From Sphingobium baderi (GTDB taxonomy: Bacteria; Pseudomonadota; Alphaproteobacteria; Sphingomonadales; Sphingomonadaceae): a DNA stretch of 64,000 nucleotides. This document shows positions 55,253 to 63,500 of the stretch, in pieces. Every line of letters starts with the position of its first letter. Position 1 is the stretch's first letter. The position numbers were made by a program, and so were the translations under genes. The stretch is taken from positions 1 through 64,000 of the forward strand of contig NZ_CP013264.1 of assembly GCF_001456115.1 (NCBI RefSeq), read 5' to 3'. The notes beneath the pieces were generated by a model. It searched no databases. It was not told the DNA's origin and saw only the letters and a program-made list of their open reading frames with translations.

Positions 55253-55819
55253 TCAAAACAGGCTGAGCTGCGCCCCGCCCCTGAGCGGCCAACGCCCCAG
55301 TTCCTCATGATGCGTGCGGCCGACATGGCTGCAGATCAGCACAAAATCCTCCACGCGCCAGCCAAAGCCCTCGATGCGGCGCTGTCCCGCCGCCCCGTCG
55401 CGATAGAAGAGCGTTTGGTGCGGACTGAAGCTCCATTCGCCACGCAGAGCCACGCCGGCATCGCGCGTGGCGCGCATGAGGTCGCGTTGCAGGGCCTTCA
55501 AGGGCTGTACGGCGCGGGACGGGCGCAGCGCCACCGACCGGTTGGCGAAGCTCAGATGATCGAGCCGCAAGTCGAACGGGTCCGCCATGACGGTCGCGCC
55601 CACCTGCAACAAGCGGCCAGACACCCAATCAGGATAGGCCTCATAATCCTCCGTGATGGCAAGCGTCATATGTTGATGCTCAACATGGATGCGGGAAGCC
55701 CTCCCCGCCAGACCTTCCGCGAAACGATCGACCTGACGTGCAAGCATGAGCGGCGGCTTGAGCGCAAAGAACAGCCGATAAAGCGAGGCTCTGCCAACTT
55801 GACGCTGCACCGTTGTCAC
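55253..55819 (-). CDS. thpR: 2'-5' RNA ligase-family protein (2H phosphoesterase)
   Basis: 188 residues. Two catalytic HxTx motifs are present, HMTLAI and HQTLFY, as in ThpR/LigT. The overall layout resembles RNA 2',3'-cyclic phosphodiesterases. The first 12 residues are variable. Substrate is not predictable. It converges with the PhnA-like gene, with 7 bases between. Confidence 0.85.
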   Translation of the reverse strand: MTTVQRQVGRASLYRLFFALKPPLMLARQVDRFAEGLAGRASRIHVEHQHMTLAITEDYEAYPDWVSGRLLQVGATVMADPFDLRLDHLSFANRSVALRPSRAVQPLKALQRDLMRATRDAGVALRGEWSFSPHQTLFYRDGAAGQRRIEGFGWRVEDFVLICSHVGRTHHEELGRWPLRGGAQLSLF

Positions 55820-55906
55820 TCCGACTCACATCATAAATGTTTATGATATGTTCTTTGCATTTCCGTGGCGAGAGCGGTTTGGTCACGTATCGAAAACAAA
55901 TGAGAT

Positions 55907-56194
55907 TCAGGCCTTACGCGGCTTTCCGAAAGCTACACGCAATTCGTCCTTGGCCTGCTCCAATATCCGGCGCTGGCGCGCATCCAGCCCCTCCCCCGCG
56001 CGGTTGATGTAGAAAGTCAGCATGGACATGGCCGAACGGAACGGCCCGCTCTTGCGGTGGCGGCTGGCCTCCGCCGAGCGTTTGAGGGAGGCTGCGATCT
56101 CATGAGGATCATGCAAGGTGAAAACATCAGGCTCCAGATCGAGCGCATCGCTCTCTTCAGTCACTTTCTGCGACCATTTGCGGGTTTTCGCCAT
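55907..56194 (-). CDS. DUF3175 protein
   Basis: 95 residues, starting MAKTRKWSQKVTEESDALDL and containing LHDPHEIAASLKRSAEASRHRKSGPF and SMLTFYINRAGE, which match the DUF3175 family. It is basic, soluble and without a signal. The function is unknown. Stress-type sigma regulation is suggested by the upstream element at 56238-56262. It is divergent from cstA. Confidence 0.8.
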   Translation of the reverse strand: MAKTRKWSQKVTEESDALDLEPDVFTLHDPHEIAASLKRSAEASRHRKSGPFRSAMSMLTFYINRAGEGLDARQRRILEQAKDELRVAFGKPRKA

Positions 56195-56237
56195 CTGTCC
56201 ATCCTCCGGTCTGCATGGTGGTTGAAGATCAGATGAT

Positions 56238-56262
56238 AACGGCGCTTACGGCAAAAGGTTCG
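56238..56262 (-). promoter_or_regulatory. Candidate general-stress (EcfG-type) promoter of DUF3175
   Basis: On the minus strand CGAAC (56258-56262) and CGTT (56238-56241) are separated by 16 bases, one base from the GGAAC-N16/17-CGTT consensus of the alphaproteobacterial EcfG sigma factor. It lies 44 bases from the start codon. Confidence 0.4.
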
Positions 56263-56348
56263 CCCGCCAGGGGCAGGAGGCGATTGTCTTTCGGTCGCGC
56301 GCCCTTACTGTACGGCCAACCCAAGTAATAAACGAGCAAGAGAGAGCG

Positions 56349-58397
56349 ATGGCGCGGCACATTCCATGGATCCTGATCGCGATTGTGGGGGCCGTGGCGC
56401 TGGCCGTGGTCGCAGTATCGCGGGGCGAGGCGGTGAACGCGCTGTGGATCGTGGTGGCGGCGGTCAGCAGTTTCCTCGTCGCCTATCGCTATTATGCGCT
56501 CTACATCGCGCGGCATGTGATGCGGCTCGATCCGGCGCAGCCGACGCCGGCAATCCGCCGGGCCGACGGCATGGATTATGTCGCGACCGACCGCACCGTG
56601 CTCTTCGGACATCATTTCGCGGCCATCGCGGGCGCGGGGCCTTTGGTGGGACCGGTGCTGGCGGCGCAGATGGGCTATTTGCCCGGAACGCTGTGGATCA
56701 TCGCGGGCGTCGTGCTGGCAGGTGCGGTACAGGACTTCATGGTCCTCTTCATCTCCATGCGTCGCGACGGCAGGTCGCTGGGCGAACTCATCCGCATGGA
56801 AATGGGGCAGGTCGCGGGGACCATCGCCCTGTTCGGCGCGTTCATGATCATGGTCATCATTCTGGCCGTGCTGGCGCTGATTGTGGTCAAGGCGCTGGCG
56901 GAAAGCCCCTGGGGCATGTTCACGGTCGCGGCGACGGTGCCGCTCGCGATCTTCATGGGCGTCTATACCCGCTGGATCAGGCCGGGACGCATCGGCGAAG
57001 TGTCGGTGTTGGGGCTGGTCGGGCTGCTGACGGCCATTGTCTATGGCCAGAGCATTGCCCAGTCGCCTTTCTGGGGTCCGGCCTTCACCTTCACACCGGT
57101 GCAATTGTGCTGGATATTGATCGGCTATGGCGCGATGGCGTCCGTGCTGCCGGTCTGGCTATTGCTGGCGCCGCGCGACTATCTGTCGACCTTCCTCAAG
57201 ATCGGAGCGATCGCCGCGCTGGCCATCGGCATCGTCATCATGGCGCCGCCGCTCAAAATGCATGCGGTCACGCAGTTCGTGGACGGCGGGGGACCGGTCT
57301 GGTCGGGCGGGCTGTTTCCTTTCCTGTTCATCACCATCGCCTGCGGAGCGGTGTCGGGCTTTCATGCGCTGATCGCCAGCGGCACGACGCCAAAGCTGAT
57401 CGCCAGCGAAGGCGACGCGCGGATCATCGGCTATGGCGCGATGCTGATGGAGGCGTTTGTCGCGATCATGGCGCTGGTGGGTGCGTCGATCCTCGATCCG
57501 GGCATCTATTTCACGATGAACAGCCCCGCCGCCGTCATCGGCACGGATGCTGCGAGCGCGGCGGCGGCCGTAACGAGCATGGGCTTCCCGATCTCATCGG
57601 ACCTTATTCTCCAGACCGCGAAGGATGTGGGCGAACATAGCATCATATCCCGCGCGGGCGGCGCACCGACGCTGGCGGTGGCGATGGCGGAAATCTTTTC
57701 CCATGTCGTCGGCGGTCCCGCGATGAAGGCCTTCTGGTATCATTTCGCGATCCTGTTCGAAGCGCTGTTCATCCTGACCGCCGTGGATGCGGGGACGCGC
57801 GCGGGACGCTTCATGCTGCAGGATCTGATCGCGCTGGCGGTGCCGGGTTTCAAGGATACGACCAGTCCCATCCCCGGTTTCGTCGCTACCGGGCTGTGCG
57901 TCGCCGCGTGGGGCTTTTTCCTGCATCAGGGCGTCACCGATCCGCTGGGCGGGGTGAATACGCTCTGGCCGGTGTTCGGCATTTCCAACCAGATGCTGGC
58001 GGCCATCGCGCTGATGCTGGCGACGGCGGTGCTGTTCCGCATGAAGCGGGACCGCTATGCTTGGGTGACGATGGCGCCGACGGCGTGGCTGCTGATCTGC
58101 ACCGTGAGCGCGGGGTGGCTGAAACTGTTTTCCGCTGACGCCAAGATCGGCTTCCTCGCTCATGCCGCGAAATTTTCCGAAGCCGCCGGGCGGGGCGAAG
58201 TGCTGGCGCCCGCCAAATCGATGGCGGAAATGGAGAAGATCGTCTTCAACGACCGGATCGACGCCGCATTGTGCGCGATCTTCCTGGCGGTGGTGCTCTC
58301 CCTCCTGTTCTTCACCATCCGCACCTGCCTCGCCGCGCGGCGGACGGATCGCCCCACGGCGCAGGAAATCCCGGCGGCAATGGCGGCGGCGGAATGA
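56349..58397 (+). CDS. cstA: Carbon starvation protein CstA
   Basis: 682 residues with about 16-18 hydrophobic helices. The CstA family blocks are seen: DYVATDRTVLFGHHFAAIAGAGPLVGPVLAAQ, VQDFMVLFISMRRDGRSLG and GVNTLWPVFGISNQMLAAIAL. It imports peptides or pyruvate during starvation in relatives. Its last codon overlaps the ybdD-like start (ATGA). Confidence 0.93.
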   Translation: MARHIPWILIAIVGAVALAVVAVSRGEAVNALWIVVAAVSSFLVAYRYYALYIARHVMRLDPAQPTPAIRRADGMDYVATDRTVLFGHHFAAIAGAGPLVGPVLAAQMGYLPGTLWIIAGVVLAGAVQDFMVLFISMRRDGRSLGELIRMEMGQVAGTIALFGAFMIMVIILAVLALIVVKALAESPWGMFTVAATVPLAIFMGVYTRWIRPGRIGEVSVLGLVGLLTAIVYGQSIAQSPFWGPAFTFTPVQLCWILIGYGAMASVLPVWLLLAPRDYLSTFLKIGAIAALAIGIVIMAPPLKMHAVTQFVDGGGPVWSGGLFPFLFITIACGAVSGFHALIASGTTPKLIASEGDARIIGYGAMLMEAFVAIMALVGASILDPGIYFTMNSPAAVIGTDAASAAAAVTSMGFPISSDLILQTAKDVGEHSIISRAGGAPTLAVAMAEIFSHVVGGPAMKAFWYHFAILFEALFILTAVDAGTRAGRFMLQDLIALAVPGFKDTTSPIPGFVATGLCVAAWGFFLHQGVTDPLGGVNTLWPVFGISNQMLAAIALMLATAVLFRMKRDRYAWVTMAPTAWLLICTVSAGWLKLFSADAKIGFLAHAAKFSEAAGRGEVLAPAKSMAEMEKIVFNDRIDAALCAIFLAVVLSLLFFTIRTCLAARRTDRPTAQEIPAAMAAAE

Positions 58398-58579
58398 GCG
58401 CCTTCCTCACCCGCCTGCGGCAGATCGCGCGCGCCATGGTCGGCGCACCGGATTACGACGCCTATCTGCGCCATATGCGCGAACATCATCCCGGCACATC
58501 GCCGCTGAGCGAGACGCAATTGTTCCGCGAACGGCAGGAGGCGCGCTATGGCGGTAAAAATGGTGGGAAATGCTGTTAG
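58394..58579 (+). CDS. YbdD/YjiX-family small protein
   Basis: 61 residues. The core (YDAYLRHMREHHPG, FRERQEARYGG) matches the DUF466 family (YbdD/YjiX), nearly always encoded after cstA. The C-terminus ends in two Cys (GGKCC), slightly unusual. Starts at the ATG overlapping the cstA stop. Confidence 0.9.
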   Translation: MSAFLTRLRQIARAMVGAPDYDAYLRHMREHHPGTSPLSETQLFRERQEARYGGKNGGKCC

Positions 58580-58648
58580 CATTTTTCAGACGATCAATGG
58601 CGCTGAACCATGGGCCAGCGCAGCTAAAAGCCGCAATCAAAAAGCGGT

Positions 58649-59566
58649 TCAGCGGTTGGCGTTAAATCCAGCGATCATGCCCGCCGCGATGGAAAGAGCG
58701 ATCTCCGCCGCGCCGACCGCGCCGATGTCCATACCGGCGGGGCCATCTATTCGCGCCAGATCCTCTTCCGCAAAGCCCATGGCGGAAAGGCGCTTCAGCC
58801 GGGCGGCGTGGCTTTTGCGCGACCCCAGCGCCGCGATATAGCCAGTCGGCGCGCGCAGAGCGGCGGTCAGGGCGGGATCGTCGATCTTGATGTCATGGCT
58901 GAGCGTCACCACAGCGGTGGATTGACCCGGATGATGAGCCGCGACGGCATCGTCAGGCCAGCGATCGTCGAGCGCAACGCCTGGAAAACGCTCCTCCATC
59001 AGGAAACGGCCACGCGGGTCGATAACGATCGGCGTCACCCCGATGGCCTGCGCCAACGCGCTCAGGGACTGGGCGATCTGCACCGCCCCGACGATCAACA
59101 AGCGCCGGGGCGGATCGTAGCGGTTGATGAACTGCCCTTCGACTGTCCCTTCCACCGTGAGCCCGCTTTGCAAATCGGTCGATAGGATGAGCGGCCGGCC
59201 CAGCGCACTGGCGGCCGCGATCCGGTCGAACAGGCCGGGCGGGAAACCCTCCACCGAGACAGGCTGCACCAGCACGCCGATTTCTCCACCGCAGGGCAGG
59301 CCAGCCGACCAGGCGTCGCCGTCCGTCACGCCATAGCTTTGCAAATGCCCCGGACGCCCGGCCAGTACCTCCGCCGCGCGCTGGAGCACATCGGCCTCCA
59401 CGCAGCCGCCCGAAACGCTGCCTTCAAAGCGGCCGTCCCCATGCACGATCATATGGCTGCCGCGCGGGCGCGGCGCCGAGCCCCAGGTCGACACCACCGT
59501 CGCCAGCGCCAGCGGTGCCCCCCCCCATTCCATCGCCTTGCGGATCACCGCTTCATTATCGATCAT
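58649..59566 (-). CDS. xdhC: XdhC/CoxI-family protein
   Basis: 305 residues. The N-terminal XdhC domain has the conserved Cys block VSGGCVEADV and LPCGGEIGVLVQP, and the C-terminal Rossmann-like domain includes LLIVGAVQIAQSL and AALGSRKSHAARL. XdhC proteins bind and sulfurate the molybdenum cofactor for xanthine dehydrogenase-type enzymes. No such enzyme lies in the window, so its client is unknown. A 15-bp palindrome lies upstream. Confidence 0.88.
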   Translation of the reverse strand: MIDNEAVIRKAMEWGGAPLALATVVSTWGSAPRPRGSHMIVHGDGRFEGSVSGGCVEADVLQRAAEVLAGRPGHLQSYGVTDGDAWSAGLPCGGEIGVLVQPVSVEGFPPGLFDRIAAASALGRPLILSTDLQSGLTVEGTVEGQFINRYDPPRRLLIVGAVQIAQSLSALAQAIGVTPIVIDPRGRFLMEERFPGVALDDRWPDDAVAAHHPGQSTAVVTLSHDIKIDDPALTAALRAPTGYIAALGSRKSHAARLKRLSAMGFAEEDLARIDGPAGMDIGAVGAAEIALSIAAGMIAGFNANR

Positions 59567-59580
59567 CGTTCGAAATTACC

Positions 59581-59595
59581 TCTGATGGCATCAGA
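59581..59595. promoter_or_regulatory. 15-bp perfect palindrome upstream of xdhC
   Basis: TCTGATG-G-CATCAGA lies 15 bases before the xdhC start and between that gene and the S24 gene, both on the minus strand. The tight spacer suggests an operator rather than a hairpin. Confidence 0.4.
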
Positions 59596-59612
59596 TAGGG
59601 AAGATCGGGCGA

Positions 59613-60287
59613 TCAGACCAGCCTGCGCCCGGTCCACACCACACGGCCCACTATATCGACCAGCGCCGGATCGATATCGATCCAGTCGGGATAATGTACA
59701 TTGTCGCTGAGCACGCTGATCGCGCCCCGGCGCGGCCCCAGCGCCACCCGCTTCACCATCAGCACGCCGTCGAGCCGCAGCACATAGACACCGTCGCGCA
59801 GCCTCTCAACGCCGTCATCATGATCGACCATGATCTCATCCCCATCGCTGAGCGTGGGCGCCATCGATTCGCCATCGACGCGAATAATGGAAACGCGCTG
59901 CGGCCGGACGCCGATATGGCGTAGCCAGTTGGCGTCGAACGCCATGACGCCTGCCGCCCTTTCATCCTCGTCCAACGTCCCTGCACCCGCTGAGGCCCCC
60001 AGCGCCAGACGCGGCACGGTGACAATGGCCGGGATGGAACGGGAACGCGCCGATGGCCCGGGAGAAGGCGAGACCCGACCACCCAGCATCTCCTCCGAAA
60101 TGCCGAAATAACGCGCCAGAATATGGCGGTCCTCCTCATCCAGCTTGCGCGGCGTTCCGCGCTTTATGAACTGCTGGATATAGGCCGGGTTGCGTTTGAG
60201 CAGGCGCGACAGGTCGGCATAATTCTCTCCCCGCTCGGCAATCAGCCGATCCAGCACAATCCTGGGATCTTCTCCATTACCGATCAT
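59613..60287 (-). CDS. S24 (LexA/CI-type) transcriptional repressor
   Basis: 224 residues. The N-terminal HTH covers ~10-65 (ENYADLSRLLKRNPAYIQQFI). An Ala-Gly pair in the linker region (GASAGAGTL, ~93-101) could be the self-cleavage site. The S24 domain has the catalytic Ser in VDGESMAPTLSDGDEI and Lys in VLMVKRVAL. RecA-stimulated autocleavage is therefore possible. It faces a 61-residue gene across an AT-rich region with palindromes. Confidence 0.9.
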   Translation of the reverse strand: MIGNGEDPRIVLDRLIAERGENYADLSRLLKRNPAYIQQFIKRGTPRKLDEEDRHILARYFGISEEMLGGRVSPSPGPSARSRSIPAIVTVPRLALGASAGAGTLDEDERAAGVMAFDANWLRHIGVRPQRVSIIRVDGESMAPTLSDGDEIMVDHDDGVERLRDGVYVLRLDGVLMVKRVALGPRRGAISVLSDNVHYPDWIDIDPALVDIVGRVVWTGRRLV

Positions 60288-60304
60288 GTTGCATCCATAA
60301 TGAA

Positions 60305-60330
60305 AGGAATTTTCCTAGACAAGTAGGAAA
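60305..60330. promoter_or_regulatory. Overlapping palindromes between S24 repressor and 61-aa gene
   Basis: AGGAATTTTCCT (60305-60316) is a perfect 12-bp palindrome, and TTTCCTA-N6-TAGGAAA (60311-60330) a perfect 7-bp inverted repeat sharing its half. The AT-rich setting between divergent genes fits an operator. Confidence 0.55.
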
Positions 60331-60340
60331 TCGTTTTAGA

Positions 60341-60358
60341 GATAGGAATAACCCTATC
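60341..60358. promoter_or_regulatory. Second palindrome between S24 repressor and 61-aa gene
   Basis: GATAGG-N6-CCTATC is a perfect 6-bp inverted repeat with the same 6-base spacer as the palindrome at 60311-60330, 11 bases downstream of it. Confidence 0.5.
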
Positions 60359-60402
60359 GACTTGCAGTGGGCGAGTCGGCCCGGAGAGGAGAATGAAAAC
60401 CG

Positions 60403-60588
60403 ATGATTCTGCGCGCGATCGAAAAATTCCTGCGTGAACATGACATTGCGCCAACCCGTTTCGGGCGTGAATGCGCGCGCGATCCTCGGTTGGTCTTCGA
60501 CCTGCGGAGGGGCCGCGAACCGGGCCAGCGGGTGACGCAAAGAATAGAACATTTCATGAACACATATCGCAGGAGTGTCGGCCTGTGA
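60403..60588 (+). CDS. 61-residue HTH-like protein, possible Cro analogue
   Basis: 61 residues, MILRAIEKFLREHDIAPTRFGRE. The pattern helix-turn-helix (APTRFGRECARDPRLVFDLRRGREPG) resembles a minimal XRE-type HTH with little else. It is divergent from the S24 repressor and starts about 45 bases after the second palindrome. The next gene starts within its stop codon (GTGA). Similar short proteins occur in sphingomonads, from memory. Confidence 0.75.
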   Translation: MILRAIEKFLREHDIAPTRFGRECARDPRLVFDLRRGREPGQRVTQRIEHFMNTYRRSVGL

Positions 60589-60956
60589 CAAGTGTGGATC
60601 ATGGCTTCACAAGCCGGAACTTGGTCCGAAATCAAGCAATAGGAAATCGCTCAGGCGATCCTCTACCGCGCCTGTTGACGCAATTGTTGGAACGGGCGGG
60701 AACGGGCTCGACCGTCCTGCACGCGACCAGCCGCCCCTGGGCAAGCGCCCTGTTTCAGGGACGACGGCATATCATCGTTCTTGCGCTGGAAGGGGTGGAT
60801 GCTTCCACCCGAGCCGACCGCTTCGCAGATGGCATCGAAGAAGCGCAATGGAATCTCAATCGGCATTTCGTCGCGGACATCACCATAGACGATCAACGGC
60901 CAACGGATAACGGCGTCCAGATAGAACTGGCCGCCCTAACGATCGAGGATTGGTAA
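60585..60956 (+). CDS. Conserved hypothetical protein coupled to the 61-aa gene
   Basis: 123 residues from a GTG overlapping the previous stop. The N-terminal ~25 residues are variable; the rest (ATSRPWASALFQGRRHII, RADRFADGIEEAQWNLNRHFV, IELAALTIEDW) looks like a compact alpha/beta domain with a conserved look. I recognise no function. It ends before a strong hairpin. Confidence 0.7.
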   Translation: MTSVDHGFTSRNLVRNQAIGNRSGDPLPRLLTQLLERAGTGSTVLHATSRPWASALFQGRRHIIVLALEGVDASTRADRFADGIEEAQWNLNRHFVADITIDDQRPTDNGVQIELAALTIEDW

Positions 60957-60976
60957 AAGGGAATGGCGGGTCACTC

Positions 60977-61014
60977 GATGCGGTGAACGATCGGATTGGA
61001 TCGGTCACCGCATC
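60977..61014. terminator. Bidirectional hairpin between convergent genes
   Basis: A 16-bp stem (60977-60992 with 60999-61014, 15 paired) with a 6-base loop lies 20 bases after the 123-residue gene and 52 bases from the stop of the 324-residue gene that converges on it. Confidence 0.65.
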
Positions 61015-61065
61015 AAGGATCTTTCGCATTCCGCAAGCGGTCGGCTCGAGTCGATTGCAGAATGT

Positions 61066-62040
61066 TCAGCCCGCCCGCCCGGCCATCATCCGCAATGTGC
61101 CAAGCGCGTCGCGCAGCGCCGCGTCGACATCTTCCACCACGGCATCGCGCACAGGCACGGCGGCAGCGACGGGCATGTCTGCGATGACCTGATGCGATCC
61201 GGCGCTCGCCTGCCTGACGCGCGCGCGTTCCGCCAGTCCCCGCTCCAGCCGCGCCGTCAGTTCCGCGATCGAAAGCCGCTCTGCGGAAGAAACCACGCTG
61301 GCCTCCGCCGGATAGAAAGTCGCTGGTTCATCCCCCGCATCGGAGATGATGGGATCGACCTCTCTACAAATGGCGGCTTCAACCGCTTCTTCGGCGAAGT
61401 CTGGTTCCTCTTTCAGGACCACGCCGGAAAGAGGCAAGCCAACACTCGACTGGAGCAATTCCTCGTCCGACAGGGGTTCCGGCGCGTTTGGCAATGTCAG
61501 GCCGACCGGCGAAGCCGCTTCCTCGGCGAATGCTTCGGCTTCACCTTCCGTTTCAGAGTGCCGCGCGGGTCCGGTCCGCCCGAAAATGTCGAGACCATCA
61601 AAGTCGCGGCTGGCAAAGATCGGCGCGCGGGCGGGCGCATCCGGATGCGCGTCCGCGCGGCGCAGCGCCGGCTGGCCGAATCGATCCGAAGGATGCTCCC
61701 GCCTCCGCGCGAAAGCTGTCAGCCTAGACAATGCAAAACCCATTTTACCTGCTCCCCGGACGCCATCGTGGCGCCCTCCATGTTCCAAAGCCAAAAGCCG
61801 CCCTTCGCGGCGCATAGCTCCCATGATTCCCATCGCCATCAACGCCGCGAACAGCGTCAGCGCCAGCCGCGCCTTCATGCCCAGAGGCGGCGCGGCGGCA
61901 GGCAGAATTTCCGAAACGCCGGTAGACGCGATCAGCGTTTCCACCAGCCCAACCGGCATCGACAGCATGGCAAGCGCCGCGCCGGCACCGGCCAGCAACA
62001 CCATCGCCACGGCTTTATTCCGATTCCTGCGCCGTCCCAT
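61066..62040 (-). CDS. Membrane-anchored protein of unknown function
   Basis: 324 residues from the ATG at 62038-62040 (MGRRRNRNKAV). Two hydrophobic segments (~12-40 and ~54-75) are followed by a basic region and a long acidic, disordered stretch; the last ~75 residues may be a helical coiled segment (IAELTARLERGLAERARVRQ). No domain is recognised. It lies 16 bases after the XrtA-type glycosyltransferase on the same strand, so it may belong to that locus. Confidence 0.7.
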   Translation of the reverse strand: MGRRRNRNKAVAMVLLAGAGAALAMLSMPVGLVETLIASTGVSEILPAAAPPLGMKARLALTLFAALMAMGIMGAMRREGRLLALEHGGRHDGVRGAGKMGFALSRLTAFARRREHPSDRFGQPALRRADAHPDAPARAPIFASRDFDGLDIFGRTGPARHSETEGEAEAFAEEAASPVGLTLPNAPEPLSDEELLQSSVGLPLSGVVLKEEPDFAEEAVEAAICREVDPIISDAGDEPATFYPAEASVVSSAERLSIAELTARLERGLAERARVRQASAGSHQVIADMPVAAAVPVRDAVVEDVDAALRDALGTLRMMAGRAG

Positions 62041-62056
62041 TTTCAGAACCTTCCGT

Positions 62057-63295
62057 TCATGCCGCCGCCCGCGCATCGGATGCGGCGGATGCCAGCAGGC
62101 CCCGATAGACAGGTTCATAGCGCAGGATGTTTGACGCCCAGTTGCGTTCGCCCTCCACAAAGGCACGCGCGGTCGCACGCCGTTCGTCCCAGAACTGCCG
62201 GTCGGCAAACATGCCGGCCAGCGCGGTGGCGATAGCTGCCGGATCGTCGGGCGCGAACAGGGTGCCGGTGACGCCATCCTCGATCAATTCGCGATGACCG
62301 CCGACGCTGGACGCGGCGACAAGCCTGCCCTGTGCCATGGCTTCCAGCGGCTTGAGGGGGGTCACCAGATCGGTAAGCCGCATCGCCTTTCGCGGATAGG
62401 CAAGAACATCGATCTGTGCATAGTAATCCTCGACCTGTGCATGCGGCACACGGCCCACGAACAGGATGTGATCGGCAAAGGGCGATGCCATTGCCCGGTC
62501 CCGCAGCGCCTGTTCGCAAGGCCCTCCCCCTACAAGCAGCAGTTTCGCCCTGGGCCGCGCCCGCACGAGACGGGGCATGGCGGCGATCAGGTCGTCCAGC
62601 CCTTCATAATCATAGAAGCTGCCGATGAAGCCAACGACATCCGCGCCCTCCAGACCCAGCTTCCCGGTCAGGGCGGGATCGCGGGCAACGGGCGCGCCAA
62701 ACTGGTCCATGTCGACGCCATTGGGCGAAACGATGATCTTTCGTGCATCGATCCCGCGCGCGATCAGGTCCGACCGCAGACCTTCGCAGATCACGGCGAC
62801 CGCGTCGGCGTTTCGCACTGCATGGGTTTCGAGTTGGCGGGTCAGCCAATAGCGGGGGCTGCCTTCGGTGCCGGTGCCATTGCCGACCGCGGCATCCTCC
62901 CAGAAGGCGCGAATCTCGTAAACGAAAGGGATGCCGTGCCGCCGTGCGATTCGCTGGGCCGCGATGGCGTTAAGCACGGGCGAATGGGCGTGAATGATGT
63001 CCGGGCGCCATTGCCTGACCAACGCATCGATCGCATCGGCATGGGCGGCAATGTCCCGCCATTCGCGCAGCAGGGCATTACCGGTCGCGGCCTCACCGGG
63101 CGTCCGGTGAAAATGCAGCCCATCCACGATTTCCTGTAATGGCCCCGGCGCGCCATGGCGGTGGCCGGTGATTCCCCGCACGTCCCAGCCCTTGCCCATC
63201 TGCGCCCGCAAAATGGCGCGGGTGCGGAACGTATAACCGCTTTGCAACGGCAAGCTGTGGTCGAGCACATGAAGAATACGCGTCGTCATGGCCAT
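62057..63295 (-). CDS. Glycosyltransferase, XrtA/PEP-CTERM exosortase-associated type
   Basis: 412 residues. A GT4-type (GT-B) fold: N-terminal HVLDHSLPLQSGYTFRTRAI, a central VSPNGVDMDQF and the C-terminal nucleotide-sugar block LKPLEAMAQGRLVAASSVGGHRELI with the EX7E-like acidic pair. The N-terminus closely matches the exosortase A-associated glycosyltransferase family. It likely builds an exopolysaccharide. It is divergent from the small gene and ligase at 63378-64000. Confidence 0.88.
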   Translation of the reverse strand: MAMTTRILHVLDHSLPLQSGYTFRTRAILRAQMGKGWDVRGITGHRHGAPGPLQEIVDGLHFHRTPGEAATGNALLREWRDIAAHADAIDALVRQWRPDIIHAHSPVLNAIAAQRIARRHGIPFVYEIRAFWEDAAVGNGTGTEGSPRYWLTRQLETHAVRNADAVAVICEGLRSDLIARGIDARKIIVSPNGVDMDQFGAPVARDPALTGKLGLEGADVVGFIGSFYDYEGLDDLIAAMPRLVRARPRAKLLLVGGGPCEQALRDRAMASPFADHILFVGRVPHAQVEDYYAQIDVLAYPRKAMRLTDLVTPLKPLEAMAQGRLVAASSVGGHRELIEDGVTGTLFAPDDPAAIATALAGMFADRQFWDERRATARAFVEGERNWASNILRYEPVYRGLLASAASDARAAA

Positions 63296-63377
63296 TTCTC
63301 TGCCAGAAATTGTTTAACGGCCCGTCAACTCTGCCGCGCTAGGACAATCCCGTGCGTAGCGGAGCCTTCAACCCACG

Positions 63378-63500
63378 ATGATCGACACCCTATCCCTGCT
63401 GATCAGCCATGGCGTGATCCTGCTCGCCGCCTTCCGGCTGCTGTCGCGCCCGGATCTGGACCGCGATCCCGAAGCAAAGGGGCCGTCCGGCGATGCGTGA
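63378..63500 (+). CDS. 40-residue small protein before the ligase gene
   Basis: 40 residues, MIDTLSLLISHGVILLAAFRLL then a charged tail. One membrane helix (~5-22). It ends 8 bases inside the next gene and is oriented with it, so translational coupling is likely. Genes of this size are found beside XrtA-associated ligases; the function is unknown. Confidence 0.6.
   Translation: MIDTLSLLISHGVILLAAFRLLSRPDLDRDPEAKGPSGDA

Noticed and set aside
59613..60287. S24 protein as LexA
   Set aside because: The N-terminal HTH and length fit a phage-type repressor better than the canonical LexA winged helix.
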